Of a stretch of DNA of 64,000 nucleotides, positions 11,884 through 23,642 are shown piece after piece (the stretch's first letter is position 1; every line of letters begins with the position of its first letter). The position numbers and the translations under genes are program-made. The stretch lies in the NCBI GenBank assembly GCA_036674765.1, contig JARVKI010000054.1:186001-250000 (forward strand), in the 5' to 3' direction. Source of the DNA: Seiridium cupressi (lineage: Eukaryota; Ascomycota; Sordariomycetes; Amphisphaeriales; Sporocadaceae). The notes below the pieces were generated by a model that was not told the DNA's origin, ran no database searches, and saw only the letters and a list, made by a program, of their open reading frames with translations.

Positions 11884-13698
11884 ATGCCGCGCTTTCTGAA
11901 TCTCCCAGCAAGCGTTCGGCATCGCATCTACTACAGCTCAGGTCTCATGATCGGTACTGAAGTGCATCTAGGCCAAGTAGAGCGAGCCCATCTACCAGCA
12001 TTTGGAGATGCCGACCAGCAACGACAACAAGCCGCGCAACGGGCATTGGATGTGAAGAGTTGTCGCAATGGGACACCGGAGTACTCATCCTCGTTAAGCC
12101 TCATGTTGACATGCCGCACAATAAACCTGGAGGTAACTCACTTGTTACTATCCACCAACCACTTCCACGCCTGCGATCTTGAGTCATTGCGAAAGCTTTC
12201 TGTTTCAAGCTTTGCATCCATGAAATCGCTCACGTTCACTTTGAACTCAAGCCAGATCGAGGCATACTGCGGGAACTCCGACCTGGGAAACACTGGAAAG
12301 GCTAGGCCATTGGATGCATCGATATCTCAAGATCGAGAGCTCTTGTCGGATTGGGAGAAGACAGCCCATCTCATGGGACCTCAGATTCGGCCACACAGCC
12401 TCAATTTTCGGTTCATCTGTGATGTCGCCGACCAACAGACGGCCGACATGGCTTTGTGCCCACTACTCCGCTACTTCCCTGTCCTTCTTAACTGTGATTT
12501 GCGACTTAGCACCCAACGCGATGAACTTTTGCAGAGAAAAGCCATTTCAGCGGCTCAGCGAGCCTGTGCACAGCAGCGGGAGCCAAACATGCCTTTCCGC
12601 TTCCTTGAGCTTCCAACGGAGCTGCAGCTCAAGGTCCTGAGATTCACTGAGCTTGTCACTCCCCTCAATTCCGTCAAATGGGACGAGTTTAAGAAATATT
12701 CTCTCCATATCAATGTTTGCACAGAGCCTTGTGGACCTCCATACGATTCATGTCACCCACAGTCGCACCTATCATGTACCAAGGCAAACGGGAGTGCATG
12801 CCGAATCTGTCCGCACACTCACAAGCACCCGTTGGCGGCAGCTGTGCCGCGTCGCAGCAAATGCTTTAGATGCCATCATTACGCCTGTCAATTTCAACAG
12901 TGCCTAAAAGTCGTTGGAAATAATCGCAACTTGTCGAATAGATGCTTTTGCATGCGTCTAAACTCCTCTTACTCGGCCCGTTGCCAGTGTTGGCAACCTC
13001 CGACTTCACTATTTCGTGTCAGTCACGCATTTACTGAAGCTGCTCGTTCCATCTTCTTCGCCTTGAACGATTTTGTCGTGGATATTGGAAGCTACGACTC
13101 ACCGAGCAGCCCTCACCTCGATATCTTTCTGACGACTAAAGTTCCAAGACATTCCCTCAAGCACATCCGCTCTCTGCGCTTAAATATGATGGGCTTTATC
13201 AGAGAGGAACAGCGCGAGGAGTGGCTATCGACAACACTACGTATTCGACCCCAACTGGAAGGTCTACAGCATCTGAGAATCGATCTTGGATGTTGTTTTG
13301 GCAGCCTCCCAAGTTGGCCAGACTATCCCTATCCTCAGATGTTACCGCGGCCAACATTCGCCGAGGAAACCGGAATCGACATTGTTAAAGGTACTGTCAA
13401 TCTCTTCTGGTCACTAGAGAACATTGGCTCCGACAGGAATTTGCCTGGTCTGAAGACTTTCCTGATATGGGTTGATTTTGGAGGACCAGGAATTTCGTAT
13501 TATGCCCGACGTAGCGATGCCATCCTGCCAGGCAAGGACATTGACATCGCAAATATACACCCCGTCGAGGCATATGTGGACCGTCCATTGCCAAGCAGTC
13601 AACAAAGCTCGGAACGGGAACAGGTTGACAGGGCTGAGTGGGTAGAAGGTGTATTTGCCTGGCCTGAATGGGATTTTTACGATAATTTTCCTTTTTAA
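11884..13698 (+). CDS. F-box/2EXR-like protein with two modules
   Basis: Single exon. I start at 11884 (ACCATGC context), where the first F-box/2EXR-like module begins with MPRFLNLPASVRHRIYY; the frame continues upstream to an ATG at 11671, so a longer form is possible. From 11884 the protein is 604 residues. A second similar module starts near residue 238 (RFLELPTELQLKVLRF). After it comes a Cys/His-rich stretch of roughly 75 residues, with CRICPHTH, CFRCHHYACQFQQC and CFCMR...CQCW, which could bind metal. The tail is acidic and aromatic. Fungal proteins of this type are lineage-expanded and mostly uncharacterised; a substrate-adaptor role is family-level inference. It stops just before an AT-rich strip. 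Confidence 0.75.
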   Translation: MPRFLNLPASVRHRIYYSSGLMIGTEVHLGQVERAHLPAFGDADQQRQQAAQRALDVKSCRNGTPEYSSSLSLMLTCRTINLEVTHLLLSTNHFHACDLESLRKLSVSSFASMKSLTFTLNSSQIEAYCGNSDLGNTGKARPLDASISQDRELLSDWEKTAHLMGPQIRPHSLNFRFICDVADQQTADMALCPLLRYFPVLLNCDLRLSTQRDELLQRKAISAAQRACAQQREPNMPFRFLELPTELQLKVLRFTELVTPLNSVKWDEFKKYSLHINVCTEPCGPPYDSCHPQSHLSCTKANGSACRICPHTHKHPLAAAVPRRSKCFRCHHYACQFQQCLKVVGNNRNLSNRCFCMRLNSSYSARCQCWQPPTSLFRVSHAFTEAARSIFFALNDFVVDIGSYDSPSSPHLDIFLTTKVPRHSLKHIRSLRLNMMGFIREEQREEWLSTTLRIRPQLEGLQHLRIDLGCCFGSLPSWPDYPYPQMLPRPTFAEETGIDIVKGTVNLFWSLENIGSDRNLPGLKTFLIWVDFGGPGISYYARRSDAILPGKDIDIANIHPVEAYVDRPLPSSQQSSEREQVDRAEWVEGVFAWPEWDFYDNFPF

Positions 13699-13815
13699 TA
13701 ATTATAATAAATTAATATCCTCATATAATAAATTATATAAAATATTAAATTACGTAGTTTTTATATTAATTAATTAAATTATAATATTAATTATATTATA
13801 TATATATTTAAGACT
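13690..13815. repeat. extremely AT-rich strip
   Basis: About 125 bases composed almost entirely of A and T (TAATTAT, ATTAATTAAT, TATATATAT). It starts at the stop codon of the preceding gene and ends at a short palindrome, AGCTGCTACGCAGCT (13827-13841). Its composition is unlike both neighbours. It may be a relic of a RIP-mutated repeat or simply a 3' flank; no coding content. Confidence 0.6.
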
Positions 13816-14020
13816 TTTATTAACCAGCTGCTACGCAGCTAGTAAACAGTTACTTATAAGGGAGGGAAGTGCCATCCTTCGACACGTAGTTATACAATCG
13901 CGCGCGTCGACCGGAGCTTACCTGAGACATTAAATTTTGTACCGCTAAAAGCAGCCATAAAGGGTGAGCGCCACAAGAGCTGCCCGCACATTTCCTGTCT
14001 ATTGATCTGCCAAGAAGACT

Positions 14021-14458
14021 GTGGACCAAACGAACAGATCCTATAGTGTCAGTTGCGCCGCGACCGGTGACACCGACCTGCCATCGGTCACTGATCCCGA
14101 TAACAAAGAGTACCAATTAGGACAGTGCAGCTGTAACATTCCCATCATCAAGTGGGTGGGCGACAACTTCGTCGCATCGTTGCCCGCTCTGTGCCCTGTC
14201 ACTTGTACGGTATGGAAAGAAGCCGCCAAAGACGCTGCCTCGCTTCTCACGGGTGCGAGCGGTGTTGATACAGCTGAGACAGATATCCAAGCCCTAATTA
14301 AGGTTGTCAAGATGCTAGGAAAGCAAGGGAAGAGCGCCAACGATTTCGAGCAATACGTCGAGAAGCATGTGGAGCCAGGTAATGCCTGCGACTTCAACCG
14401 TAAGCAGATGTTTGAGGACGCCAACAAGGTTGCTGATGATGCTGTTGCCGATGTGTGA
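14021..14458 (+). CDS. Cys-containing hypothetical protein, probably 5'-truncated
   Basis: The open frame gives up to 145 residues ending VADDAVADV, but no ATG lies at a sensible start; the frame opens with GTG. The body looks coding, with a CSCNIPIIKWVGDNF stretch, then CPVTCTVWKEAA, a charged helical region with EQYVEKHVEPG, and CDF near the end. A separate frame just upstream reads CQEDCGPNEQI before a stop, as if the true N-terminal part lies in another exon or was shifted by a small indel. Position beside the AT-rich strip fits a gene cut by repeat-driven damage. I do not recognise a named family; similar Cys spacing occurs in fungal secreted proteins. Confidence 0.45.
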   Translation: MDQTNRSYSVSCAATGDTDLPSVTDPDNKEYQLGQCSCNIPIIKWVGDNFVASLPALCPVTCTVWKEAAKDAASLLTGASGVDTAETDIQALIKVVKMLGKQGKSANDFEQYVEKHVEPGNACDFNRKQMFEDANKVADDAVADV

Positions 14459-15536
14459 TGCTTATCACGCACAAGTTAGATCAACTCAGGCGGCATCGCG
14501 ATATCAGACAGCCGGGAACCGGAATTATAAATTGAGCGTTTTACACATTATCGGGTGGGAAGTCCGGCGCACTTGGGCATGGGAGTATATCTTGGGAAGG
14601 TCAGGTTTGTGGGAGAGTGAGCCCCGGGAACAATGCGTTTTCGCCTTTGCCCACGACCCTACCCCAGCAGAGCTGAACTTGAGGTTATTCGTTCTCTGAC
14701 GATTACCAAGTCCACTTTTGAGTGTATATTAAAGGTTCATTTATCTAGCGCGGTAGACATCTAAGAGGCTAAGTTAGCTAGAAGAAGCGACTACGATATA
14801 TTATGACACTACAACATCACTCGCCCGCATCATGTCCTTGCAAGAATGCCATTTATTGAGGATCGTTCAAGACTCCATAAGATTATAGCTATGACAAATC
14901 TCCTGATATTTTCGAATCGATTCATGACGAGACCAGGTCGGGAGTTGTTGATAGTTGATACCTCGAAAGTGCCGATAGCTCTGCACATTACGATCGCTTC
15001 TCATTGGTGGACAGCATTTCCCCTTTCCTTTTCCGGTAATCTCAGCCAGACTCCGACAGCGCAGTCAATGCTCGGTACAGGTGCATTCCGCTTTGGGAAG
15101 ATTTCCGCCTTCTTCCCAGCCAGGCAACTTATTTGATTCGCATTGCGCGCTACTTTGGCATTTACTTGGCTTTTTCAGCATGGGTGGTTCGAGGTCATCC
15201 GGCACTTCGCGTTGGGCGTCCTCTTGTAGGAGGACCATAGCCACCCATGTCAGTTCTGAATCCTAAGAGCTTTAATTTATCACTGACCATCCATCGCCCT
15301 GTAACTACGCGCGCGGTCGTGATGTGTGTGCTTCCCCACGAATGAGCTATCTCATCACGATCTGATATGGCCATGTCTGTCTGCACGGCCCGACGTCCAT
15401 GGCAGCCTTCATGTCTACATATAAGCCGTAGATATAAGGTCTGTGGCGCTCTATAAGTTGCCAGAGTCCTCTCCTTATTAGGCGCTCCACCGCTGATCTC
15501 GAAACTGCCAAGACCTTCTACTACATTCGCCTCGCT
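14459..15536. other. intergenic, no gene seen
   Basis: Promoter-side region of the AA9 gene. No supported coding frame, RNA or repeat. Confidence 0.5.
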
Positions 15537-15543
15537 TATAAAA
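15537..15543 (+). promoter_or_regulatory. TATA box of the AA9 gene
   Basis: TATAAAA lies about 45 bases before the ATG at 15586, in a pyrimidine-rich leader typical of highly expressed fungal secreted-enzyme genes. Confidence 0.45.
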
Positions 15544-15585
15544 CAATACCCAGTTTATACTTCTGCAATTATCTATACTGGCAAG

Positions 15586-16493
15586 ATGAAGTCCTTCGTT
15601 GCTCTTTCGCTCTTCTGCCTGACCCAAGCACACTGTAAATCATCCCTTGCTCCGGAGTAATGGCTGAAAAAAATGGCTAACTCCTGGATTAGATACTTTC
15701 CCGGACCTAACATACAACGGCGTCACGTCGGATGAGTGGGAGTAAGCATAACTCCTATCAGGCCTGTTAAAACTCCTACTAGAACAAGGCACAGATATAT
15801 TCGAGAGACAACCAACCACTACAGTCATGGTCCGGTCCAGGACGTGACAGATGAGCAGATCCGATGCTACGAGCTCGTCGAGGGCCAGGGCGCCAACGCG
15901 ACGCAGACAGTCGCAGCCGGCGATACGGTCAGCTTCGTTGTCGACCCCTCAATCCAACACCCAGGCCCTCTGCAGTTCTACCTAGCCAGTGTCCCTTCTG
16001 GAGAAACTGCTGCTACGTTCTCTGGAGATGGTGATGTCTGGTTCAAGATCTACGAGGAAACTCCGACCATCACAACTGATGCCATCACATTCGCGTCCAG
16101 CGGCCTGACCACGGTTTCCGTCACTATCCCGTCTTGTGTCGCAGCAGGCGACTACCTTTTAAGGGTTGAGCATATCGCACTGCACAGCGCCTCTTCCGAA
16201 GGCGGTGCCCAGGTATTTTCCCCAAGTATATCAAACTCATGCGACCTGATGGTAACACAATTATAGTTCTACCTGGCCTGCGCACAGTTGACTGTCACCG
16301 GCAGCGGTACCTCAACCTTTTCGGGTGTCTCCTTCCCAGGAGCTTACTCTGTAGGAAGCCTCTTGACAGTCTTTACTACTTGTATGTGCTGATAGTAATC
16401 ATCCAGGCTACCGACCCCGGCATTTTGATCAACATCTACTGGCCGATCCCCACAAACTACACTAACCCAGGCCCCGAAGTGGTGTCTTGTTAG
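15586..16493 (+). CDS. AA9 lytic polysaccharide monooxygenase (former GH61)
   Basis: Five exons: 15586-15634, 15693-15741, 15789-16212, 16267-16350 and 16407-16493. All phases fit, giving 230 residues. The signal peptide ends after QA, so the mature chain begins with His (HYTFPDL), the N-terminal half of the copper histidine brace; the HY codons straddle intron 1. QHPGPLQFYLA carries the second brace His, and EHIALHSA with the QFYLACA segment joined across intron 3 supply the outer-sphere His/Gln and axial Tyr. The C-terminus ends in the family's ATDPGILINIYWPIP stretch. The protein is a catalytic domain only, without linker or CBM1. Family role: secreted copper enzyme cleaving cellulose or related glucans oxidatively. 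All key residues seem present, so it should be functional. Confidence 0.93.
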
Positions 16494-17073
16494 GCTACTG
16501 CGTGACTTTGGATGTTCGACTGATGCATTTTCGGTCCTCAACGACCAAGTTCCACAGTGCCGTGGATGGACAATATCTGGCTAGCCCAGTCGCCAACGGC
16601 TGTGCTCTAATGCAATTTGCTTATCTTGTATTGGGAATAGTGATTGGTAGTCGTATTCTATTGATGTAACAACCATAGTTCTTTAATAGTCGCGATCTCG
16701 TATGCTCCTTCTTTTGTTGTGAGGCCGCCCTTTGCTCAGTGGACTTCCTCAGCCACGAGTCGCGAGAAGTGAGTACAGCACCGCCACCGCGATCGAGTCT
16801 TCAAGATAGCCAAATCCCACACTCGTCGGTAGTCCATTCATTATATGGGGCACGTGACATTATATTTTCGGCCTTGTCTTATTTATCGGTCATTGTTCCG
16901 TGGTTTCTTTGGGCTTACTTATTTTAGTTAGTCCTTTGTGACCAGCATCCTTTCACATATGATAGATGACTATGCTCCACTGCGAATTTGTATTTAACTC
17001 AAGACTGACTTGAACTTGCCGTGTCTTTTACATAATTGCCCCATCGAGGAAATATCTCGCCTCTTTATTCAGT
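16494..17073. other. intergenic, no gene seen
   Basis: 3' flank of the AA9 gene and upstream region of the ankyrin gene; nothing supported. Confidence 0.5.
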
Positions 17074-19290
17074 ATGGCCACTAATACGATACCCCATATT
17101 ACACCCCCAGGGTTTCTCAGGGTTAATAAGGCCGGAAATAGCCTGAGGAGCCCTTCGAGCAATCCTGAGCAGGTAATTATTGGGGTGTGTTGAAATTTCG
17201 TGGGTACAAAATAACCCTTTTTATAGAAGCTAGTTGACGACATCTTTTGGAATGTCGGGAGAAACTTCCTCGACGATTCCCGTGACGTCTTTGCCCTGGC
17301 CCGAACGAACCGCATGCTCTGGCGGCAGCTCAAAGACGAGGTCTATCGAGCGGATATTCTCACCGCCAAGAAATATTCCAAAGAGGCAGAAGGAACCATG
17401 ACTTCGTATGAAGAGAGAATGGCTGAAGCCTTTGCGGCCTACTCGGATCCCAATGCACGTACCGGCGGTGCGTTTCCTGACGAGACGAGATGGTTACATG
17501 TCGATGGCGTAAACTACAAATCGTTAGCATCACCTACCAAACGGCTCCCACCACCAAGCAAGCTTACTGTTCTACAGTGGGCTGCCATCACCGGCAACAT
17601 CAAGACAGCCCGGCGCGTCATCCGGGTAGCCCGGCGCGTCTGGCCTGGATACGTTGACTTTGAGAATCCCCTAAACCTCCAAAAAGCCGTACACCTAGCA
17701 GCCATGTACGGTCAAACCGAGATTTTACGACTTCTGAAAAAGAGCGGTTGTAACATCAATGGTGTTTCTGGCTATATGTGCCTGGCAAGGCGGTCACTGA
17801 GGGAGGTTCTTCATCACATCAATCCTCGCTTGGGTCATATCCCCCTTGGTTATGATCTAGACAACTTTAGCCGCTCGTTCGTTTTGAACGCTCTTGGTTT
17901 CGCCATCTTGAGAGGGCACGAAGCCACTGCGGACTATCTTGCGGAATTCTATGATGACTCTCAGACCGGGGACCTCGTTCCTGACCGAGTTTACCACATT
18001 AACACGACGGAATTCAAGTTTGAATATATTATGCCTCCTCTCCACCTTGCGGCTTTCATGGGCATGACCAACATCGTAAAGAAGTTGCTAGAGAAAGGGG
18101 CAAACGTCAATACTATCTGTTCACAAATCCAGTCAAGCACTTCCCTTATGTGGGCTGTGGCTTGCAAGGAAAACAAGGATACAGTTGACATGTTGATCGA
18201 GGCAGGCGTGAGTCTTACAGCGGAAGATGCCAAGGGCCGCAGTGCCTTGGACTGGGCGTTGAACTGGTTCGCACCGGTACATGCGCTGCGGCTTGTAGCT
18301 GCAGGACTTCCGATTGACCAATGGGGTTTTCATTGGACCGGCTCCTGCGAACTATCATTTTGCATGGGAGACGATATTTTTTTGGAAGTCACCCAACTCA
18401 TCCTGGAGAAGCACCCAGATTTGTCCCATGATTTCTTGCAGGAGTGTATGCATGATGCCCTTGAGGTGACTGGTATCCGTAATACTCGGACTATGAGGTG
18501 GTTGATCAGGCATGATATCGGCTTGGGGACGCTGCACAACACCAATGTCAAGACGTATAACGAGCCGCCGAAGATTGGACGCTCTGTCTTGCACCATGCG
18601 GCTGCCAGCTCCATTCATGTCGAATTGTTCGAGCTACTTTTGAATCAGCACCACGACTTTGATATCAATCAAAAGACTCATCAAGGCGAAACGCTACTCT
18701 CATTGGCAGCTGAGCACCACGATGCGTGCACCTCGGAACTAGTCGGATTTCTCCTGCAGAAAGGAGCAGATATTGAGGCGGTCGCGACTCACGCAAACCG
18801 TGAGGTTCTCAAAGCCAGGAAGGAGGGAAAGCCGTTGGAGTATCTCCGAGCTATCACCAAGAAATATCGTAAGAAGCGGAAGGCAGGTGCCAGGGCCCAG
18901 GAGACGCTTGCACGCAAGAAGCGTCGTCTTGAATACCTGGACGCGCATCCCGAGATTACGAAAGAAGAAGCTCAGTTCATCTTAGACCAAGATATCCACC
19001 CTAACGTGGTTGTCGAGCTTTGTGGTTACAGGAACTGCACGGCGACGGAGGTATTCGCTCTTTGGGAGAAGGGCGTGGATTTGCTGCAGGAATTATTCCG
19101 CGAAGTAAATGAAGCATATTTAGCAGCCCGACGGGCGGAGGCGATAGATAATTCTGATGAGATCCACCCCAGAAGACCAGAAGCTCCGGCCTGGCGGGGT
19201 GTCAAGAGGCGTTGGTGGGGGGAGGAGGATATGGAAGAGGAGGATACGGAAAAGGAGGACACGGAAGAGGAGGAGACTGAAGAGGAATAA
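17074..19290 (+). CDS. F-box-like / ankyrin-repeat protein
   Basis: The main exon 17227-19290 is in frame with a start exon 17074-17172 through intron 17173-17226 (GTAATT...TTTTTATAG), giving 720 residues. The first exon is the least certain part; a start at 17314 is the fallback. The N-terminus has an F-box-like helix set (KLVDDIFWNVG, then DDSRDVFALARTNRML). Ankyrin repeats follow: LTVLQWAAITGNIKTARRVI, AVHLAAMYGQTEILRLLKK, PPLHLAAFMGMTNIVKKLLE, SLMWAVACKENKDTVDMLIE, and more near residues 500-550 (ETLLSLAAEHHD). A basic helical region (about 565-620) and a Glu/Asp-rich tail built from short EEDTE repeats close it. Likely a substrate adaptor or scaffold; target unknown. Confidence 0.8.
19205..19288 (+). 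repeat. GGAGGA(T/C)AC-type acidic-codon repeat
   Basis: Imperfect tandem of about 15 bases (GGAAGAGGAGGATACGG-like) encoding the Glu/Asp tail. Likely to vary in copy number between strains. Confidence 0.5.
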
Positions 19291-20222
19291 TGTCCTCATG
19301 ACACCTCGGATGAGGACTGAATGAAGTCTATTTGTCTCAACCATACGTCCAAATTGAGTTTGTATACCTTTGTTGGTTCTGCTTACCAACTCCTTGACAT
19401 CACCACATGCACTTCGCTCCTTGTGTAAAATGGTTTACACCTTCGTTTCATCCACTATTATCAACTCAAAAGGTCTTGGATTTTGATTCGCTAGGAGCCT
19501 GAAGTCTACGAGGCCGGACAGTAAATTCGATTGTTGTTGTTTATACGTGGATGCGCTAAAATCGGGAAAGGTCCTTTGGATTCCCCGGTTTTCGATACGT
19601 CAGATCAAAAGGCAGCACCTGTAGATTGATAATATTGCTTTCATGCTTCCCATTATCTGATACCCTTTTTTGCTTTTTCTTTTGGTGCATTTTGGGGTCT
19701 CGATTTAACGCCGTGAAGCAACGCCTTCCTGATGATAGTCGGTAAAGGAATGTTACTTGAATGATTTATGATATCGCTCTAAAAAGCTCCAATGGACATG
19801 TTACACTTTGAAGTTATTCAGTTGGTAAGTATTCTACAATTATTAACATCTGGCTAAACGTCACTTGTTACACAGAGCGAAAGTCAGTGTTTTTGGGTTG
19901 CAATATCTAGTATAATTCTTGCACCCCTATCCTATAGTAGTGAACAACCCCTTTGAAGTAGCATGATAACTCGAGAGCTCCATGTGTGCTTCTGGCGATT
20001 TTGGATCTCCACCACCAGCACCACCCAATCAACATAAGTTACGACTAATTCCGCAAAGAATATCCAACAACAAACAAGACTTGAGGAAACGCGAATAAGA
20101 AACCATTGGATAACTGAGAGAAAAATGTCGAAACGCTTAGCTTCCGCTGAGCTCGGAAACAACTCAAGTCCGACATTCCGGTTCTGTGGAAAAAACGTAG
20201 ATGATACGGCCTAATTTCAACT
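19291..20222. other. intergenic between convergent genes
   Basis: Shared 3' region of the ankyrin gene and the minus-strand zinc-finger-like gene; no other feature supported. Confidence 0.5.
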
Positions 20223-22536
20223 TCACATAGCCCGATCGTAGGGAATTGGATCGCTCAAATCATTCAATGTGTCCATTGATTCTTCCATGAGAGGGGAACC
20301 AAGGGCACCCCCAGCGACAGAAGTTGGAATAGGGAAGCCCGTGGGCTGCATGGCATACGCGCCACTATGAGCCGAGAAAACCCCCTGCGGCTGACTCCAG
20401 TCATGCATTGGCGATGGAAAGACTGACTCGGGCATACCAGAGGACCTATTGTCCATTGGAAAGCCCTGGAAAGACACGGTCCCTTCAGACATCGCACCCA
20501 TATTGTTCAGAGGATAAGACGGCGATGAGGGAGTCAATGGAGTCCACTGTATACTGTATGGAGAAGGCTGCTGTGGCGTCGAGACGGTTTGCCGGGTTCT
20601 CTGACGGACCATGGCAGGTGAAGGGGGTTGGAAACTAAAGGCACCGGAAGATGCTTGACTTCTATGCGCCGATCCGCTCGATTGCGATTGAACGTAACGA
20701 AGATCGCTCGGTTGACTGGATACACGAGTTGACGAACCGCCTATCAACGAGGGATGTATGTAGCTCCGGGTCCGGCTGGAAGTAGACTCCGTCGACGTTG
20801 CTTGATGTGCCCACCAGATTCTAAAGGCAGTGTCTGCAGCAGCCTCCATGCTTTCTCTCAGGCCTGGTGGGAAAATCATGTCGCGTTTTTTCTGGTCCAA
20901 AATCAGGTTGAAAAGATTCAGGAAATGGGAACTTTGTGGTGACCCGGCTGTTCTGGGCATCTGGACGCTGCTGGCTTCGTACCCTGCAAAAGGTTAGAAA
21001 TTCAACACCACTGTACGATTGCCACAATATCTTACATGGTGTCTTGGGTTCTTTCTTGCTTGGGAACAATACTCTCCATATCTCGAACCACCTCTCAAGG
21101 CGATGCTTTTCCTGAGATCCCTTCTTGCCCTTTTTTCCGTCAAGCTTTTCCCATTGTGCATCACTGATGCCTTCTCTGGAGGAATCGTCGCCTCTCTCAC
21201 AGGGTGTAGGCGTCTGGCGATGTTCCACGAGCTGTGCCATGCAAGCTGATCTTTCGGGCCCACGGAAAATTACGTAGCACCTATCGCATTGGACTGGATA
21301 GTGCTTCCTTTTCAAGTGCTCCCTATACTCCCGTCAGACGCCGCACAACAACTGTGTGATACATCACAGTCACGGAGACACGATATATCATGCACATGCG
21401 AAGCTTTCACTGCAGCTTCATGATCCAGCGGTTTTGAGTCTCGCATAAGATGCTCCAACAAGAAGAATTCCCGTCATTTTCAGGTAGACACATGCTGTCA
21501 ATTTATGCAATAAACACAAATAGACACTGAATTGGGGAGGAAGCGGAACTTACTTCAATCGTTGAATGCTCTTAAATCCGGGCCCACTGCATGTCTTGTA
21601 GTCGGTTTTCTTATGGTTGTCTTGCACACCGTACTGAATGGCATACTTCTTGGGATCAAGCTTGTGGAAAGGACAAGCAAGTCGTCGAAGCTCTTCCGAC
21701 TTTCCCGGGGTTTGACCGGCCTGGTCGCCTCCGTCACCTTCTCCGTCTCCGGCCTCCTTATCATCGCCATCAGCCTCGTCTTCATCATTATCTCTGTCAC
21801 AGTCACTTGAGGAGGAACGTCTTCGCTTCCTGGGTACCTGTGATCCTGACTGCTGGTTATACGACCCCGACGAGCTCTGACCTGTCGTTCCATCATTCAG
21901 CGTTTGCAGTGGGGGGACGAACTGACCACCATACGATGTCATCATTGTCGATTGCCAAATGCCGACTTTGCGGTTGACGCTCCTAGACGTCTCTGCAGAC
22001 ATTTGTTGGTGAAGAATGGGAATGAGATATGCTGCTAGCTCCAGATCGTTTCCAACGGCGGAGAGCACTATAGGTTCAATTTCGTCCTCCTGCCCACTCC
22101 AGTCGTCGTTGCTAGACTCGCTGTCGTCACTGTCGTTGTCACTGTCGCTCTCCACGTCTGGTCTTTCGCATGTATTGCGGTTCAGAAGATGGCGGGCTGC
22201 TGGCAAAAACAGTTGCGGGTCAGAGTATGCCAAAGTAGGGGTTGAACGTGTGTCCAACTTGAAAATTTCACAGTCAATGCTCCGAGCAGAGCCTTCAAAC
22301 GGCCTCCCACTCAGAGAAGAGGCACCCGAGGTCGTAGATCCGTAGGTGAGCGATGGTGTATTTGATCGTGTGGTACGGTCGTCGCAGTCGTCTGGAGGCT
22401 CTTCCACCGGCCGGGCCTTGTACTGGTGGACGTATTGTTGAAGAGGCAGCTGTTTCGCTTCATTGATCATTGTCCTCGGATGACTAATAGGGCTACTTCT
22501 CCCATGAGACGAACGCGACATGAAAGGCCCTGGCAT
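20223..22536 (-). CDS. C2H2-like zinc-finger protein with disordered regions
   Basis: Three exons, 22536-21554, 21322-21036 and 20983-20223; introns 231 and 52 nt (GTAAGT/ATAG; GTAAGA/TTGCAG). Phases fit, 676 residues. The N-terminal 310 residues are Ser/Pro and acidic low complexity, with a KRRRSSSSD nuclear-signal-like patch and an Asp/Glu run. Then comes RRLACPFHKLDPKKY and, across intron 1, LKEHLKRKHYPVQCDRCYVIF. This is the C2H2-type pattern (CPFHK...H..RKH then CDRC) that I know from many uncharacterised fungal nuclear proteins. The C-terminal 230 residues are Ser/Gln/Pro-rich and could be an activation region. Starting ATG 22536 follows an in-frame GTG that I ignore. Likely DNA-binding regulator; target unknown. 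Confidence 0.8.
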
Positions 22537-23642
22537 CGTTATTGGACAAGATCTCACGACAAGCAGACATGGAGAGCCAGTCTACTGAAGTAGGGAGCAC
22601 TTGAGGACGCGACGCAATAGAGGCACGCATGCGCCTTTTGGCTTAAAAGTCCGGAGGAAGAGCAACGTTGTCGTCAGCCCTAATGGACACGGATTTCCCT
22701 TCTCTCGTGAGCTCATAAAACTCGGAAGCGATTTGACGCAGTTGCGTGAGAGCTGCTAACCATAAGGCTGCGAGCCCGATCTACGCCTGCGCCATGATTA
22801 GCTGGACGCTGCGACGCCGAGGGCTCGCATTGGCTGTATTTGCTTCCTCCTGCATAATACCTGGTTACGGAGCCAATAGTCATCCTTCGATGCCTCGCAA
22901 CTGCGTCAAATCGCAGCTTTCCGGTCAGATCGGGTCCTGGAAGCTCCTGGCGGAAAGAGACGTTGTATGCAGGACAATGCTGTACCGGCCCTGAATGGAA
23001 TTCAACTTGCCAAGTGACAAGCTGGCGAGGGATAGGGGTAGACCACGTTTGCCGTCCATGTGAGCGGCACCTGATGATCGAGTGTGTTCCAAATACAAGC
23101 TGGGCAGAGCTAAGGCAACGATACAATGCGACTTTTCGGATTTTAGCATTTCTAGTCGTGGCAGCGAATAAAAAGCCTTGGGCGCACACGCACCGAGAGT
23201 ATGCGATCATGTGGTCACAAGAACGCGGGAACGCACTGCACGATTTCGCCTGGCGAATGGCAGTGCAAAGCTACGTCAGCCTGTGCAACCTCAGCGCAAA
23301 TGCGCAGAACCGCCGGCCTAGTATTGCGAGCCATTGTAAACTTACAAGTCTGCGCAGCTCCCTCGCGCAGGACATTTTAAAACGCCCCGACTACATGAAC
23401 GGATGGATGCGCAGCGTCGAGAAACCGCCTTCCGATGAACTCGCAATGAATTCAATCGCTCTGGCACAGCACAGGCAATTCTCATCTGCGCTAAACTATG
23501 TGTCGTCGACCTCGGTGACTCGTTGCTCGACTATATAAAGCAAGGGATTGAACGTCGTGATTGAGGGTAAGAGAAGCATCTTTCGCAGCATCGACTCAAG
23601 CAAGAAGACCCTATTCGAGTAGCATCAAATCGACCATAAAAA
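22537..23642. other. intergenic between divergent genes
   Basis: Overlapping frames on both strands (for example 22963-23538) show no family features. A TATATAA at about 23530-23536 precedes the small spliced ORF. Confidence 0.4.

Noticed and set aside
22713..23538. Long overlapping frames on both strands (191 and 165 codons)
   Set aside because: They overlap each other antisense, lack any motif and start context, and sit in a GC-balanced intergenic region.
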